Shown here piece after piece: positions 1-9,884 of a stretch of DNA of 64,000 bases. The DNA is taken from assembly GCF_903642285.1 (NCBI RefSeq), contig NZ_CAHJWJ010000007.1:60633-124632 (forward strand). The letters run 5' to 3'. The position numbers and the translations under genes were made by a program. The notes under the pieces are model-generated. The model worked only from the letters and a program-made list of their open reading frames with translations, was not told the DNA's origin and searched no databases. Origin of the DNA: Sphingomonas bacterium (GTDB taxonomy: Bacteria; Pseudomonadota; Alphaproteobacteria; Sphingomonadales; Sphingomonadaceae). Numbering within the stretch: position 1 is the stretch's first letter; every line of letters starts with the position of its first letter.

Positions 1-618
1 GCTGACGAAGAAACTGGCGACACTGGCGATCCGGTCGATCGGCTGCCCCTGGAGCACCCGCTCCTCCAGCCCCATCGCATAGGCTTCGGCCACGCGGATA
101 TACGCGTCGAGCGCGAACAACAGCGTCACGTTGACGTTGATCCCGGCGGCAATCGTCGCCGCGATGGCGGGCGCGCCGCCCTCGGTGCCGGGGATCTTGA
201 TCATCAGGTTGCGACGATCGACCGCGTCCCACAGCTTCTTCGCCTCGGCGATGGTCGCATCGGTATCGTTCGCGAGATAGGGCGAGACCTCGAGGCTGAC
301 ATAGCCGTCCTTGCCGTCCAATCGCTCATAGACCGGTTTCAGCGTGTCCGCCGCCGCCCGGATATCGCCGATCGCCAGATGTTCGTAGCGGCTCATCGTC
401 GATGCCTCGGCATTGTCCTTGTCGAAGGCCGCCAGTTTCTCGTCATAGGCATCGCCGTGACCCATCGCCTTTTCGAAAATCGACGGGTTGGATGTCACGC
501 CGGTAATGCCATCCTCGTCCACAAGCTTCTTGAGACCGCCGGCAGCCAGGAATTTGCTGTCCACGAAATCGAGCCAGACCGCCTGGCCGTGCTGTTCCAG
601 TTCGTTCAGCGCACTCAT
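1..618 (-). CDS. tal: Transaldolase, N-terminal part (cut by window edge)
   Basis: Transfers a dihydroxyacetone unit between sugar phosphates in the non-oxidative pentose phosphate pathway; cytosolic. The visible 206 residues begin MSALNELEQHGQ and show the family motifs GITGVTSNPSIFEK (about residues 37-50), NLMIKIPGT with the likely Schiff-base Lys141, and SVASFFVS at the window edge. The start codon shares one base with the transketolase stop (TGATG), so the two are probably translationally coupled. The C-terminus lies outside the window, so it cannot be decided whether this is a plain transaldolase or the longer transaldolase/glucose-6-phosphate isomerase fusion found in some bacteria. 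A separate pgi occurs in this window, which slightly favours the plain form. Confidence 0.93.
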   Translation of the reverse strand, partial: MSALNELEQHGQAVWLDFVDSKFLAAGGLKKLVDEDGITGVTSNPSIFEKAMGHGDAYDEKLAAFDKDNAEASTMSRYEHLAIGDIRAAADTLKPVYERLDGKDGYVSLEVSPYLANDTDATIAEAKKLWDAVDRRNLMIKIPGTEGGAPAIAATIAAGINVNVTLLFALDAYIRVAEAYAMGLEERVLQGQPIDRIASVASFFVS

Positions 619-2714
619 CACTTGGTCTCCATCAGGGATTTCGCGACCGACACGACGTGGTCGATCGTGAAGCCGAACTTGTCCTGCAGCTTCGCGATCG
701 GTGCCGATGCGCCGAACGTGTTCATCACGATCGTCTTGCCGTCCAGCCCGACATAGCGGTCCCAGCCGATCTCGCCCGCCATCTCGACCGCGATACGCGC
801 CTTCACCGCCTTGGGCAGCACGCTCTCCTTATACTCCTCGGTCTGCTTCTCGTACCGGAACCAGCTCGGCATCGAGACGACACGCGCCTTCACCCCGTCG
901 CCGGTCAATTGCTCATAGGCATCGACAACCAGCGACACCTCGCTGCCGGTGCCGATCAGAATAACGTCGGGAACGCCCTCGCAGCTGGCGAGCACATACG
1001 CGCCCTTGTTCAAACCATCCGCGGCGGCATATTTCGAACGGTCGATCGTCGGCAGCGCCTGACGCGAGAGGACCAGCGCGGTTGGATGGTTGCCCGCCTC
1101 GACGATCGCCCTCCACGCCGCGGCGACCTCGTTCGCGTCGCCCGGCCGGATCGTGTCGAGCCCCGGGATCGCGCGGAGCGTCGCCAGATGCTCGATCGGC
1201 TGGTGCGTCGGGCCATCCTCGCCGACACCGATCGAATCATGCGTAAAGACGAACGTTGCGCCGATCTCCATGATCGCCGCCAATCGGATCGGTGCCCGCA
1301 TGTAATCCGCGAACACCAGGAAGGTGGAGCCATAGCCGCGCAGGTGCGACAACGTCATACCGTTGACGATCGCGCCCATGCCGTGTTCGCGCACGCCGAA
1401 ATGAAAGTTCACGCCGGCATAATTGTCGGGCTCGAACGAATCCCGCCCCTTGATGTCGGTCTTGGTCGACGGCGACAGATCGGCCGATCCGCCCAGCAGC
1501 CAGGGCAGCCTGGGAACGATCGCGTTCAATATCTTGCCGCCGGCGTCACGGCTGGCGATACCCTTGGCATCGGTATCGAAGCTCGGCACGTCCGCATCCC
1601 AGCCATCGGGCAGTTTGTCGCCAAGCATCTGTGAAAGCTGATGCCCGTCTTCGGGAAACGTCGTCCGGTAGCGCTCCAGCATCGCCTCCCATTCTTCGCG
1701 CAAGGGTCGGCTGCGGCCGATCATCGCATCACGAAGTCGGCGCTCGACGCCGTCGGGCACGAGGAACTGCGCATCTTCGGGCCAGCCATAGGCGCGCTTC
1801 GTCGCCATGACATTATCCTCGCCGAGCGGTTCGCCATGCGCCTTCTCGCTACCCGCCTTGGGCGATCCGTAGCCGATCACCGAATGGACGACGATGAAGG
1901 TCGGCCGATCGTCCGTCGCCTTGAAGGTGTCGAGCGCCGCGGCAAGCGCGGCGGTGTCGTTGGCGTCGTCGATATGGATGACGTTCCAGCCATAGGCCTG
2001 GAAGCGCATACCGACGTCCTCATCGAACGCCAGATCGGTGCCGCCCTCGATCGAGATGTGGTTGCTGTCGTAGATCCAGCACAGGTTAGACAGCTTAAGA
2101 TGCCCGGCGACGCTCGCCGCCTCGGCCGAGACACCCTCCATCATGTCGCCGTCGCCGCACAGGACATAGATGTCGTGATCGAACAGCGGAAAGCCGTCGC
2201 GATTGTAGCGGGCCGCCAGCCAGCGCTCGGCGATCGCCATGCCGACCGAATTGCCGCAGCCCTGCCCCAGCGGCCCGGTCGTCGTCTCGACGCCGGTGGT
2301 ATGGCGATATTCGGGATGCCCCGGCGTCTTCGAGCTTAGCTGGCGGAACTGCTTGATGTCGTCCAACGACACCGCTTCGGCACCCGATTTCTTGCCGTCC
2401 TTGTCGATCTCCTCGATACCGGCGAGGTGGATCAGCGAATAGAGCAGCATCGACGCATGTCCGACCGACAGCACGAAGCGGTCGCGGTTCGGCCAGTCCG
2501 CCTTGGCGGGATCGTAGCGGAGAAATTTGGACCAGATCGTATAGCCGACCGGTGCCAGCGCCATCGGTGTTCCGGGATGGCCGGAATTGGCCTTCTGCAC
2601 CGCATCCATCGACAACGTGCGGATCGTATCGATCGCCAACCGGTCGGGGCTGCCATCCTCGTGCAGGCTCGTGGTGGACGACGCCGGTGGCGCGGCGGTG
2701 ATGGTATCGGACAT
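618..2714 (-). CDS. tkt: Transketolase
   Basis: Thiamine diphosphate enzyme that moves two-carbon units between ketose and aldose phosphates in the pentose phosphate pathway; cytosolic. The 698 residues are close to the usual 660-700. Visible motifs: SGHPGTPMALAP (residues 44-55, substrate-binding His), the ThDP/metal motif GDGDMMEGVSAEAAS (187-201), and GVREHGMGAIVNGM in the pyrimidine-binding domain with the catalytic Glu. The start is the ATG giving MSDTITAAPP. The gene lies between rpiA upstream (66-base gap) and tal downstream (1-base overlap), a compact non-oxidative pentose phosphate operon read on the minus strand. Confidence 0.97.
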   Translation of the reverse strand: MSDTITAAPPASSTTSLHEDGSPDRLAIDTIRTLSMDAVQKANSGHPGTPMALAPVGYTIWSKFLRYDPAKADWPNRDRFVLSVGHASMLLYSLIHLAGIEEIDKDGKKSGAEAVSLDDIKQFRQLSSKTPGHPEYRHTTGVETTTGPLGQGCGNSVGMAIAERWLAARYNRDGFPLFDHDIYVLCGDGDMMEGVSAEAASVAGHLKLSNLCWIYDSNHISIEGGTDLAFDEDVGMRFQAYGWNVIHIDDANDTAALAAALDTFKATDDRPTFIVVHSVIGYGSPKAGSEKAHGEPLGEDNVMATKRAYGWPEDAQFLVPDGVERRLRDAMIGRSRPLREEWEAMLERYRTTFPEDGHQLSQMLGDKLPDGWDADVPSFDTDAKGIASRDAGGKILNAIVPRLPWLLGGSADLSPSTKTDIKGRDSFEPDNYAGVNFHFGVREHGMGAIVNGMTLSHLRGYGSTFLVFADYMRAPIRLAAIMEIGATFVFTHDSIGVGEDGPTHQPIEHLATLRAIPGLDTIRPGDANEVAAAWRAIVEAGNHPTALVLSRQALPTIDRSKYAAADGLNKGAYVLASCEGVPDVILIGTGSEVSLVVDAYEQLTGDGVKARVVSMPSWFRYEKQTEEYKESVLPKAVKARIAVEMAGEIGWDRYVGLDGKTIVMNTFGASAPIAKLQDKFGFTIDHVVSVAKSLMETK

Positions 2715-2780
2715 CGTGAAGACCCTCGCTTTGCCCCCCGAACGCTTGCGCGCCCGAAGTGGTTTCTTGTCCGCCCGCCT

Positions 2781-3470
2781 TTATCCGCGCTTGTCCTGCC
2801 GTTCCAGTCTCGTAACGACATCACCTGTAGCGACGTAGAGCGCCGACACCTCGCTTAGAAAAAGACCGTGGCCGACCACGCCGGGAATGGCATCGATCGC
2901 CGCAGCGGCGGCGACCGGATCCGACAGGTCGATCGAATGCGCGTCGAGGATGAAATTTCCCTGGTCGCTGCGGAAAGGCGTCCCGTCCGCCCCTTTCCGA
3001 AGCACCACGTCCGCACCAATCGCCGTTAGCCGCGCGGCTGCGTAAGCGCGCGCGAACGGCAGCACCTCGACCGGCAGCTTGGCCTTACCGATCCGCGCCA
3101 CCAGTTTCGAGGAATCCGCCACCACGACCATCCGCCGCGATGCCGCCGCGACGATCTTCTCCCGCACCATGGCACCACCGCCACCCTTGACGGCGAAGAA
3201 CCGGTCGTCGATCTCGTCCGCGCCGTCGATCGTCAAGTCGACCACGGCGATGTCCGCGAAGTCGGCGACCATGATTCCCGCGGCACGCGCCGCTCGTTCG
3301 GTTGCCAGTGAGGTGGCGACCACCCGCACGACCAGCCCGGCGGCGAAGCGCTCGCCGACCTGCGCGATCACGTAAGCGGCCGTCGAACCCGTACCCAGCC
3401 CAAGCGTCATGCCCGAAACGATTTCCGCGGTCGCTGCCAAGGCGGCCGCCCTTTTTTCCTGTTCGTTCAC
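2781..3470 (-). CDS. rpiA: Ribose-5-phosphate isomerase A
   Basis: Interconverts ribose-5-phosphate and ribulose-5-phosphate. The 229 residues match the usual RpiA length (about 220-230). Visible motifs: GLGTGSTAAYVI near residues 24-35 (phosphate binding), DGADEID at 82-88 (catalytic Asp) and KGGGGAMVREK at 95-105 (catalytic Lys/Glu region). The start is GTG, supported by an AGGAGAGG ribosome-binding site five bases upstream. It is first in the rpiA-tkt-tal minus-strand cluster. The 180 bases upstream are shared with the divergent RND efflux operon, so the two promoters face each other there. Confidence 0.96.
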   Translation of the reverse strand: MNEQEKRAAALAATAEIVSGMTLGLGTGSTAAYVIAQVGERFAAGLVVRVVATSLATERAARAAGIMVADFADIAVVDLTIDGADEIDDRFFAVKGGGGAMVREKIVAAASRRMVVVADSSKLVARIGKAKLPVEVLPFARAYAAARLTAIGADVVLRKGADGTPFRSDQGNFILDAHSIDLSDPVAAAAAIDAIPGVVGHGLFLSEVSALYVATGDVVTRLERQDKRG

Positions 3471-3650
3471 ACGAACCTCTCCTATCTAAATCAAGCATCG
3501 GCCAACGATCAGGTTGTTCGCAGATGCACAATTTTTAATGCGCCCTGCAACGAATCGATGATCTATAGGTTCGACGGTCGCGCCAACGTCGGATGAATTC
3601 GACCCGACGCGACACATCAACCGAGCGGGTAGGCGCGATTGACCGACATT

Positions 3651-4880
3651 ATGGAGACGAAACGCCCGATCTGGTTCGCGCTGACCTTGTTGGCGACTGC
3701 TGCGGCGATATCGGGCTGTTCGTCCAAGGGTAGCGGCGGCGAGAAGGCGCAGGCCAAGGGCGGCGCGGGCCAGCCGGGACAGGGCACGCCGGCGGTTGGT
3801 TATGTCGTCGTCCAGCCGACGAGCGCCCCGGTCGTTACCGAACTGAGCGGCCGCACCACCGCTTTCGAAAGTTCCGATGTTCGCCCGCAGGTTACCGGCA
3901 TCATCCGCCGTCGGCTGTTCACCGAAGGCTCGCTGGTGCGCAAGGGACAGCCGCTCTACCAGATCGATCCACGACTCTATAAGGCGTCGGCAGACCAGGC
4001 GAGCGCCAACCTGCAAAGCGCGCAGGCAAATCTCGTCGCACAACGAATCCTTGCCGAACGATACAAGCCCTTGGCGGCGCAGCAGGCGATCAGCCAACAG
4101 GACTACACCAACGCGGTCGCGACCGCGCGGCAGGCGCAGGCATCGGTCGCGCAGAACGCCGCCGCGTTGCAGACGGCGCGCGTGAACCTGCAGTTCACGA
4201 CATTGCCGGCACCGATATCGGGCCGGATCGGACGATCGCTCTACACCGTCGGTGCGCTCGTTTCCGCAACGCAGACTGATCCGATCGCGCAGATCCAGCG
4301 ACTCGACCCGATGTATGTCGACGTTCAGGAATCGGCGGGCGACGTGCTGGCGCTGCGTCGCGCGCTGGCGACGGGTGGCGTGACCGCGACGACGGCGCAG
4401 GTCCGGCTGAAGCTGCCCGACGGCAGCGACTATGGCTCGGTCGGTACGATCGAATTTTCGGAAGCGCTGGTCGACCAGACCACCGGCACCGTTACGCTGC
4501 GCGCACGCTTCCCCAACACGCAGGATTTGCTGTTTCCCGGCATGTTCGTGACCGCGACCTTCGCGCAATCGATCGACCGGTCGGCATTCCTGGTGCCGCA
4601 GCAGGGGGTATCGCGCGATCCGAAAGGTGTGGCGACCGTCATGGTCGTCGCGGCCAACAACAAGGCGGTGCAGAAGACGATCACCACCGCGCGCGTGCAG
4701 GGGCAATATTGGGTCGTGACCGCGGGGCTGAAGGCGGGCGACAAGGTCATCACCCAAGGCCTTTCGAAGATCAAACCCGGCCAGGGCATCAAGCCCGTCC
4801 CCGCCAACACCCCACAGAACATCGAAGTGCCACCCGGCATGAAGGATGGCGGCAAGGGCAGCCAGGCAAAGGGCGGCTGA
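3651..4880 (+). CDS. RND efflux periplasmic adaptor (AcrA/MexA type lipoprotein)
   Basis: Membrane fusion protein that bridges the inner-membrane RND pump and the outer-membrane channel. The N-terminus is a lipoprotein signal (METKRPIWFALTLLATAAA followed by the ISGC lipobox). The middle has the lipoyl/barrel-sandwich halves (SGRTTAFESSDVRPQVTGII and later LPAPISGRIGRS) flanking an alanine/glutamine-rich alpha hairpin, and then the beta-barrel. About 409 residues, typical of AcrA. The ATG at 3651 is chosen; an in-frame TTG at 3639 with GGGTAGG seven bases upstream is an alternative. The stop is 6 bases before the pump gene, indicating one operon with the next two genes. Substrate cannot be read from sequence. 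Confidence 0.93.
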   Translation: METKRPIWFALTLLATAAAISGCSSKGSGGEKAQAKGGAGQPGQGTPAVGYVVVQPTSAPVVTELSGRTTAFESSDVRPQVTGIIRRRLFTEGSLVRKGQPLYQIDPRLYKASADQASANLQSAQANLVAQRILAERYKPLAAQQAISQQDYTNAVATARQAQASVAQNAAALQTARVNLQFTTLPAPISGRIGRSLYTVGALVSATQTDPIAQIQRLDPMYVDVQESAGDVLALRRALATGGVTATTAQVRLKLPDGSDYGSVGTIEFSEALVDQTTGTVTLRARFPNTQDLLFPGMFVTATFAQSIDRSAFLVPQQGVSRDPKGVATVMVVAANNKAVQKTITTARVQGQYWVVTAGLKAGDKVITQGLSKIKPGQGIKPVPANTPQNIEVPPGMKDGGKGSQAKGG

Positions 4881-4886
4881 CCGGCG

Positions 4887-7800
4887 ATGCTGAGCCGTAT
4901 CTTCATCGATCGCCCGATCTTTGCATGGGTCATCGCGATCATCGTCATGATGTGCGGCCTTGGTGCCATCATGGGTTTGCCCATCGCCCAATATCCCGAC
5001 GTCGCGCCGCCCCAGGTGACGATCCAGGCGACCTATCCCGGTGCCAATGCGCAGACGATCCAGAATGCGGTCACTCAGGTCGTCGAGCAGCAGCTGACCG
5101 GCATCGACGGCCTGCTATATTTCCAGTCCGCATCGTCGAGCAGCGGATCGGTTACGATTACGGTTACGTTCGACAAGGGCACGAACCCCGACATCGCCCA
5201 GGTACAAGTGCAGAACCAGGTGCAACAGGCGCTCAGCCGCCTGCCGACCCAGGTCCAGTCGCAGGGATTGATCGTCAAGAAGTCGAACCCCGACTTCCTG
5301 CTGGTCGCGGTGGTTTACGACACGACCGACAAATCGACCGCGCAGGACGTGTCGGATTATCTGGTGTCCAACCTGCAAGACCCGTTGGGTCGGACGCAGG
5401 GGGTAGGCAACACGAACGTATTCGGATCGCAATACGCGATGCGGATCTGGCTCGATCCCAATAAGCTCAACAGCTTCCAGTTGATGCCGTCCGACGTCGT
5501 CACCGCAGTCGAGGCGCAGAATACCGAGGTCGCGGCCGGCCAGATCGGTGCTCAGCCGTCTCCCGAAACGCAATTTCTCAGCGCGACCGTCACCGCGCAA
5601 TCGCGGCTCCAGACACCCGACCAATTCGCGAATATCGTCCTCAAGACAACGCCCGGCGGTGCGGCGGTCCGGATGAAGGATGTCGGCCGGATCGAGCTGG
5701 GTGCCGAAAGCTATGCCGCACGCAGCCGGATCAATCGCCATCCGGGTGCTGGCATCGCCGTGCTGTTGGCACCGGGGGCCGACGCGCTGAAAACCGCCGA
5801 GTTGGTGAAGTCGCAGATCGAGACCGCGGCCAAGAGTTTCCCGTCGGGTTACCAATATGCGTTCGTCAACGATTCGACGGACTTCATCAAATTATCGATC
5901 CGGGAGGTCGTGAAGACGCTGATCGAGGCCATCCTCCTGGTCGTCGTGGTCATGTTCGTGTTTCTCCAAAGCTGGCGCGCGACGCTGATCCCGACCATCG
6001 CCGTTCCGGTCGTCCTGCTCGGCACCTTCGGCATTTTCTATCTTGCCGGATTTTCGATCAACACGCTGACGCTGTTCGGGCTGGTGCTCGCGATCGGGCT
6101 GCTTGTCGACGACGCGATCGTCGTGGTCGAGAATGTCGAGCGGCTGATGGAGGAAAACCCGGAAATGAGCCCCCGCGACGCGACGATCGCGTCGATGGAG
6201 GAGATTACCGTGGCGCTGATCGCGATCGCGCTCGTGCTGTCCGCGGTGTTCCTGCCGATGGCATTCTTCGGCGGATCGACCGGTGTCATCTACCGTCAAT
6301 TCTCGCTGACGATCGTGTCGGCGATGGTGCTGTCGGTGCTCGTGGCGCTGATCCTGACCCCGGCGCTCACCGCGGCGCTGTTCAAACAGAAGAAGAAGGA
6401 TGCGCAAGGCGATCCGGTGGAAGATGGCTGGGCAGGCCGGCATTTCCCCCGCGCCGCGCATCTCGTGGCCCGTGGTCGCGATAGGTTCAATGAGGGGTTT
6501 GCGAATCTCACGACCCGGTACGCGACGTCCGTAGAGGCCGTAATCAACCGCAAATGGTTGTTTTTAATAATCTATCTGATGATCGTCGCCGTCCTTGCGA
6601 TCCTGTTCCTGCGGCTACCGACCGGTTTTTTGCCGACCGAAGACCAAGGCATCGGCATCATCCAGTTCCAACTACCGCCCGGCGCGACGCAAAACCGCAC
6701 AATCGTGGTCCAGAAGGCGGTCGAGAATTATTTCCTGAAAAACGAAAACGCCAACATCGCGACCGCATTTTCGGTCAGCGGTGTCGGTCAGGGTGGCTCG
6801 CCGGGGGGGCAGAATACCGGCGTTGGCTACGTCGCGCTGAAGCCATGGGATCAGCGATCGGGCTCCGCTAATTCCGCCGATGCCATCACCGCCCGCGCAT
6901 CCGCCGCGTTCGGCAATCTGCGGGATGCGCAGGTCTATGCGCTCGTGCCGCCGTCGGTCCGCGGTCTTGGCCAGTCGAACGGCTTTACGATCGAATTGCA
7001 GAACAGCAGCGGGATGAGCCAGACCCAATTCGAGGCGGCGCGTGACAAATTGCTGGCCAGCGCGGCGGGCGACCCGATGTTCGTCGGCGTCCGCATCACC
7101 GAATTGCCCGACACGCCGACGCTGCATGTCGAGACCGATCCGCAAAAACTCGCGACGCTCGGACTGACCCAGGCCAACGTCAATACGACGCTGGCCACCG
7201 CCTGGGGCGGCCAATATGTCAACGACTTCGTCGATCGCGGGCGCGTGAAGCGCGTCTATGTGCAGGGCGACGCGCCGTTCCGGTCGCAACCGTCCGACCT
7301 CGACCAATGGTATGTCCGCGGATCGACCAACCAGATGGCCCCGTTCTCGTCCTTCGCAACGACCAGTTGGGAGACCGCCCCCGTATCATTGTCGCGGTTC
7401 AACGCCATCCAGAGCTACGAATTCCAGGGATCGGCGGCACCCGGCAAATCATCAGGGCAGGCGCTGGAGAGGATGCGTCAGCTTGCCGGACAAATCCCGG
7501 GCACGAGCATCGCCCTGGCAGGTCTGTCCTATCAGGAGAATATCTCGTCGGGTCAGGCGCCCGTGCTTTACGGGCTGTCGCTGCTCGTCGTGTTCCTGTG
7601 TCTTGCCGCCTTGTACGAAAGCTGGTCCATCCCGGTCGCGGTGCTGCTGATCATCCCGCTCGGGTTGATCGGCGCGATCATCGCCGTCACGCTGCGCGGG
7701 CTGACCAACGACGTCTACCTCCAGATCGGGTTGCTGACGACGATGGGACTGGCCTCGAAGAACGCGATCCTGATGATCGAGTTCGCCGAGCAGGAGGAGA

Positions 7801-8195
7801 AAAAGGGAGCGCATGTCTTGGAGGCTGCGCTGTCCGCCGCCAAGATCAGGCTTCGTCCGATCCTGATGACGTCCTTTGCCTTCATCTTCGGCGTTTTGCC
7901 GCTAGCCATCTCGACGGGCGCGGGCGCGAACAGCCGGATCGCGATCGGCACCGCGGTTATCGGCGGGATGCTGACCGCAACCCTGCTCGCGATCTTCTAC
8001 ATCCCCTTCTTCTTCGTCCTCATCCGCCGCGGTGTGCGCGACGGCATCGCAAAACTGCACGGACGGCCGACCGGTTTTCAGGGCCCGCACGATGGACCAG
8101 GCGATGACGGCCGCGGTCCGGCGGGCGGCGGTGGCCAGCCGCGCCTCGAAGGGCCCGGACCGACCCCCGCCTTACCGGCACCGGAGCCCGCATGA
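4887..8195 (+). CDS. RND multidrug efflux permease (AcrB/MexB, HAE1 type)
   Basis: Inner-membrane proton/drug antiporter, the motor of a tripartite efflux pump. The 1102 residues start with the typical MLSRIFIDRPIFAWVIAI. The proton-relay pair Asp408-Asp409 sits in LLVDDAIVVVENVERL (TM4), TM2 begins VVVVMFVFLQSWRATLIP, and the second half has MGLASKNAILMIEFAEQ and RLRPILMTSFAFIFGVLPLA. Two large periplasmic loops are present. It is about 50 residues longer than E. coli AcrB, the extra being a Pro/Gly-rich cytoplasmic tail after FFVLIRRGVRDG. Its last bases overlap the start of the outer-membrane channel gene (ATGATG/TGA). Confidence 0.96.
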   Translation: MLSRIFIDRPIFAWVIAIIVMMCGLGAIMGLPIAQYPDVAPPQVTIQATYPGANAQTIQNAVTQVVEQQLTGIDGLLYFQSASSSSGSVTITVTFDKGTNPDIAQVQVQNQVQQALSRLPTQVQSQGLIVKKSNPDFLLVAVVYDTTDKSTAQDVSDYLVSNLQDPLGRTQGVGNTNVFGSQYAMRIWLDPNKLNSFQLMPSDVVTAVEAQNTEVAAGQIGAQPSPETQFLSATVTAQSRLQTPDQFANIVLKTTPGGAAVRMKDVGRIELGAESYAARSRINRHPGAGIAVLLAPGADALKTAELVKSQIETAAKSFPSGYQYAFVNDSTDFIKLSIREVVKTLIEAILLVVVVMFVFLQSWRATLIPTIAVPVVLLGTFGIFYLAGFSINTLTLFGLVLAIGLLVDDAIVVVENVERLMEENPEMSPRDATIASMEEITVALIAIALVLSAVFLPMAFFGGSTGVIYRQFSLTIVSAMVLSVLVALILTPALTAALFKQKKKDAQGDPVEDGWAGRHFPRAAHLVARGRDRFNEGFANLTTRYATSVEAVINRKWLFLIIYLMIVAVLAILFLRLPTGFLPTEDQGIGIIQFQLPPGATQNRTIVVQKAVENYFLKNENANIATAFSVSGVGQGGSPGGQNTGVGYVALKPWDQRSGSANSADAITARASAAFGNLRDAQVYALVPPSVRGLGQSNGFTIELQNSSGMSQTQFEAARDKLLASAAGDPMFVGVRITELPDTPTLHVETDPQKLATLGLTQANVNTTLATAWGGQYVNDFVDRGRVKRVYVQGDAPFRSQPSDLDQWYVRGSTNQMAPFSSFATTSWETAPVSLSRFNAIQSYEFQGSAAPGKSSGQALERMRQLAGQIPGTSIALAGLSYQENISSGQAPVLYGLSLLVVFLCLAALYESWSIPVAVLLIIPLGLIGAIIAVTLRGLTNDVYLQIGLLTTMGLASKNAILMIEFAEQEEKKGAHVLEAALSAAKIRLRPILMTSFAFIFGVLPLAISTGAGANSRIAIGTAVIGGMLTATLLAIFYIPFFFVLIRRGVRDGIAKLHGRPTGFQGPHDGPGDDGRGPAGGGGQPRLEGPGPTPALPAPEPA

Positions 8196-9841
8196 TGCGC
8201 CGCGCCATCGCTACGCCGGTCACGCTGATCGTCGCAACCGCACTCGCCGGATGCAACCTTACGCCGCACTACGAACGAGGCGCGCTGCCGGTGCCCCCGT
8301 CCTGGCCGATCGGCGACGCCTATCTCGCGCAATCCGAGGCGAAGCTGCCCGCGGTCACGTATGCGCAGGTGTTCACCGACCCCCGGCTGCAAGCGATCAT
8401 CCGTCAGGCGCTGGCCAACAACCGCGACCTGCGCGTCGCCGCGGCGAACATCATCGCGCAGCGTGCGCAATACCGTATCCAGCGCGCCGACCTGTTTCCG
8501 ACGATCAGCGCGAACGGGCAATATTCCTATGCCGGCGGCGGCAACGGCGCACGGGCGACCGCGACGAGTTCCACCGCAGGGGGAACGGGTAGCACGACGG
8601 GTACGGGCACGACCGGCACCACCGGGACGGGCAACACGGGCACCGGGGCCACGGGTACGGGCGCAACCGGCACGGGGGCGACGGGAACGAGTGCGGGCAG
8701 CGTCGTGAGTTCGACCGCAGGCAGCGCCTTCTCCGCTGATATCGGGACGACCGCGTTCGAGATCGACCTGTTCGGCCGCGTCCGATCGCTGACCAGCGCC
8801 GCGCTGAACCGCTATCTCGAAACCGAGGCCGCGGCCCGTGCCACCCGGCTGACGCTGGTCGCCGAGATCGCGAATGGCTGGCTGACCTATGCCGCCGATC
8901 AGAGCCTGTTGAAGATCGCGAAGGATACCGAGGCGAGCGCCGAGCGCACCGTCACGCTGACCAACGCGCAGCTACAGGGCGGCATCGCGCCGCGCACCAA
9001 CCTGCGCGAGGCGCAACAGACGTTGTACACGGCGCAGTCCAGCCTCGCGGCACAAAGAACCGCGATCGCGCAGGATATCAACGGGTTGCAGCTTCTGGTC
9101 GGCGCGACCGTCGATCCCAAGCTGCTACCCGCGTCGATCGAGGAAGGGATCGGCAGCATCGCCACCCTGCCCGCCGGGTTGGACTCGACGATCCTGCTGC
9201 GGCGACCCGATGTGGTCCAGGCGGAATATGAATTGCGCGCGACGAATGCGCAGATCGGTGCAGCGCGTGCGGTTTTGTTTCCCCGATTAACGCTGACCGG
9301 GCTGGCCGGTTTTGCGAGCAGCGCCCTATCGTCGCTGTTTACCGGCGGCGCGTTCAGCTACTCGGCCGCGCCTTCGCTGACCTATCCGATCTTCCAGGCG
9401 GGCGCGGCGCGTGCGGGCGTGACGTATTCCAAGGCACAGCGCGACGTTGCGCTCGCGACCTATGAAAAGACGATCCAGACCGCGTTCGAGGAAACCGCCA
9501 ACGCGCTCGCCCGGCTCGGCACCATATCGGACCAGCTGGGCGCGGATCGGAACAACGTGATCGCTGCGACGGACGCCTATCAATTGACCAATGCCAGCTT
9601 CCGCGGCGGGGTGGGCACGTTCCTGGACGCGCTCGTGGCGCAGCGGACGCTGTTCAGTGTCCAGCAGGCGCTGGTCGCAACCCAGCTGACCGCCGCGCAG
9701 AACCGGGTGACCCTGTACCAAGTGCTCGGTGGCGACTCGACGCTGGAGACGACCGCAGCCGGGCCGAAGCCGGTTACCGCCTCGGGCGCGCCGCGTATCG
9801 ACGATCCGCAACCAGACCCGGCGGCACGCCCGACCCGGTGA
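8192..9841 (+). CDS. Outer-membrane efflux channel lipoprotein (OprM/NodT family) with Gly/Thr-rich loop
   Basis: TolC-family channel completing the RND pump encoded just upstream; its ATG overlaps the pump stop and GGAG lies five bases before it. A lipobox ALAGC places the lipidated Cys at residue 21. Two outer-membrane efflux repeats are visible, with YEIDLFGR-type FEIDLFGRVRSL near 188-199 and LLRRPDVVQAEYELRATNAQIGAARA in the second half. Odd feature: residues about 115-179 form a tract of mostly Gly, Thr, Ala and Ser, including three TGTGA repeats. It lies between the first helix hairpin and FEIDLFGR, where OprM relatives have the first beta-hairpin, so it is probably an extended extracellular loop. 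Confidence 0.93.
   Translation: MMRRAIATPVTLIVATALAGCNLTPHYERGALPVPPSWPIGDAYLAQSEAKLPAVTYAQVFTDPRLQAIIRQALANNRDLRVAAANIIAQRAQYRIQRADLFPTISANGQYSYAGGGNGARATATSSTAGGTGSTTGTGTTGTTGTGNTGTGATGTGATGTGATGTSAGSVVSSTAGSAFSADIGTTAFEIDLFGRVRSLTSAALNRYLETEAAARATRLTLVAEIANGWLTYAADQSLLKIAKDTEASAERTVTLTNAQLQGGIAPRTNLREAQQTLYTAQSSLAAQRTAIAQDINGLQLLVGATVDPKLLPASIEEGIGSIATLPAGLDSTILLRRPDVVQAEYELRATNAQIGAARAVLFPRLTLTGLAGFASSALSSLFTGGAFSYSAAPSLTYPIFQAGAARAGVTYSKAQRDVALATYEKTIQTAFEETANALARLGTISDQLGADRNNVIAATDAYQLTNASFRGGVGTFLDALVAQRTLFSVQQALVATQLTAAQNRVTLYQVLGGDSTLETTAAGPKPVTASGAPRIDDPQPDPAARPTR
8573..8698 (+). repeat. Gly/Thr-coding repetitive tract inside the efflux channel gene
   Basis: Roughly 126 bases built from short ACGGGNAC/GGCACC-type units, encoding alternating Gly-Thr/Ala. 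The clearest period is 15 bases (three TGTGA peptide units) with different codons in each copy. It is in frame with the surrounding gene. Confidence 0.8.
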
Positions 9842-9884
9842 CCGATGCCTTGACGACCTGCATCTACACGCCGACTATGCTGCG

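Noticed and set aside
3486..4991. Long open frame on the minus strand, about 500 codons
   Set aside because: It is antisense to the efflux adaptor gene, has no recognisable motif, and its amino acid composition is that of a GC-rich shadow frame.
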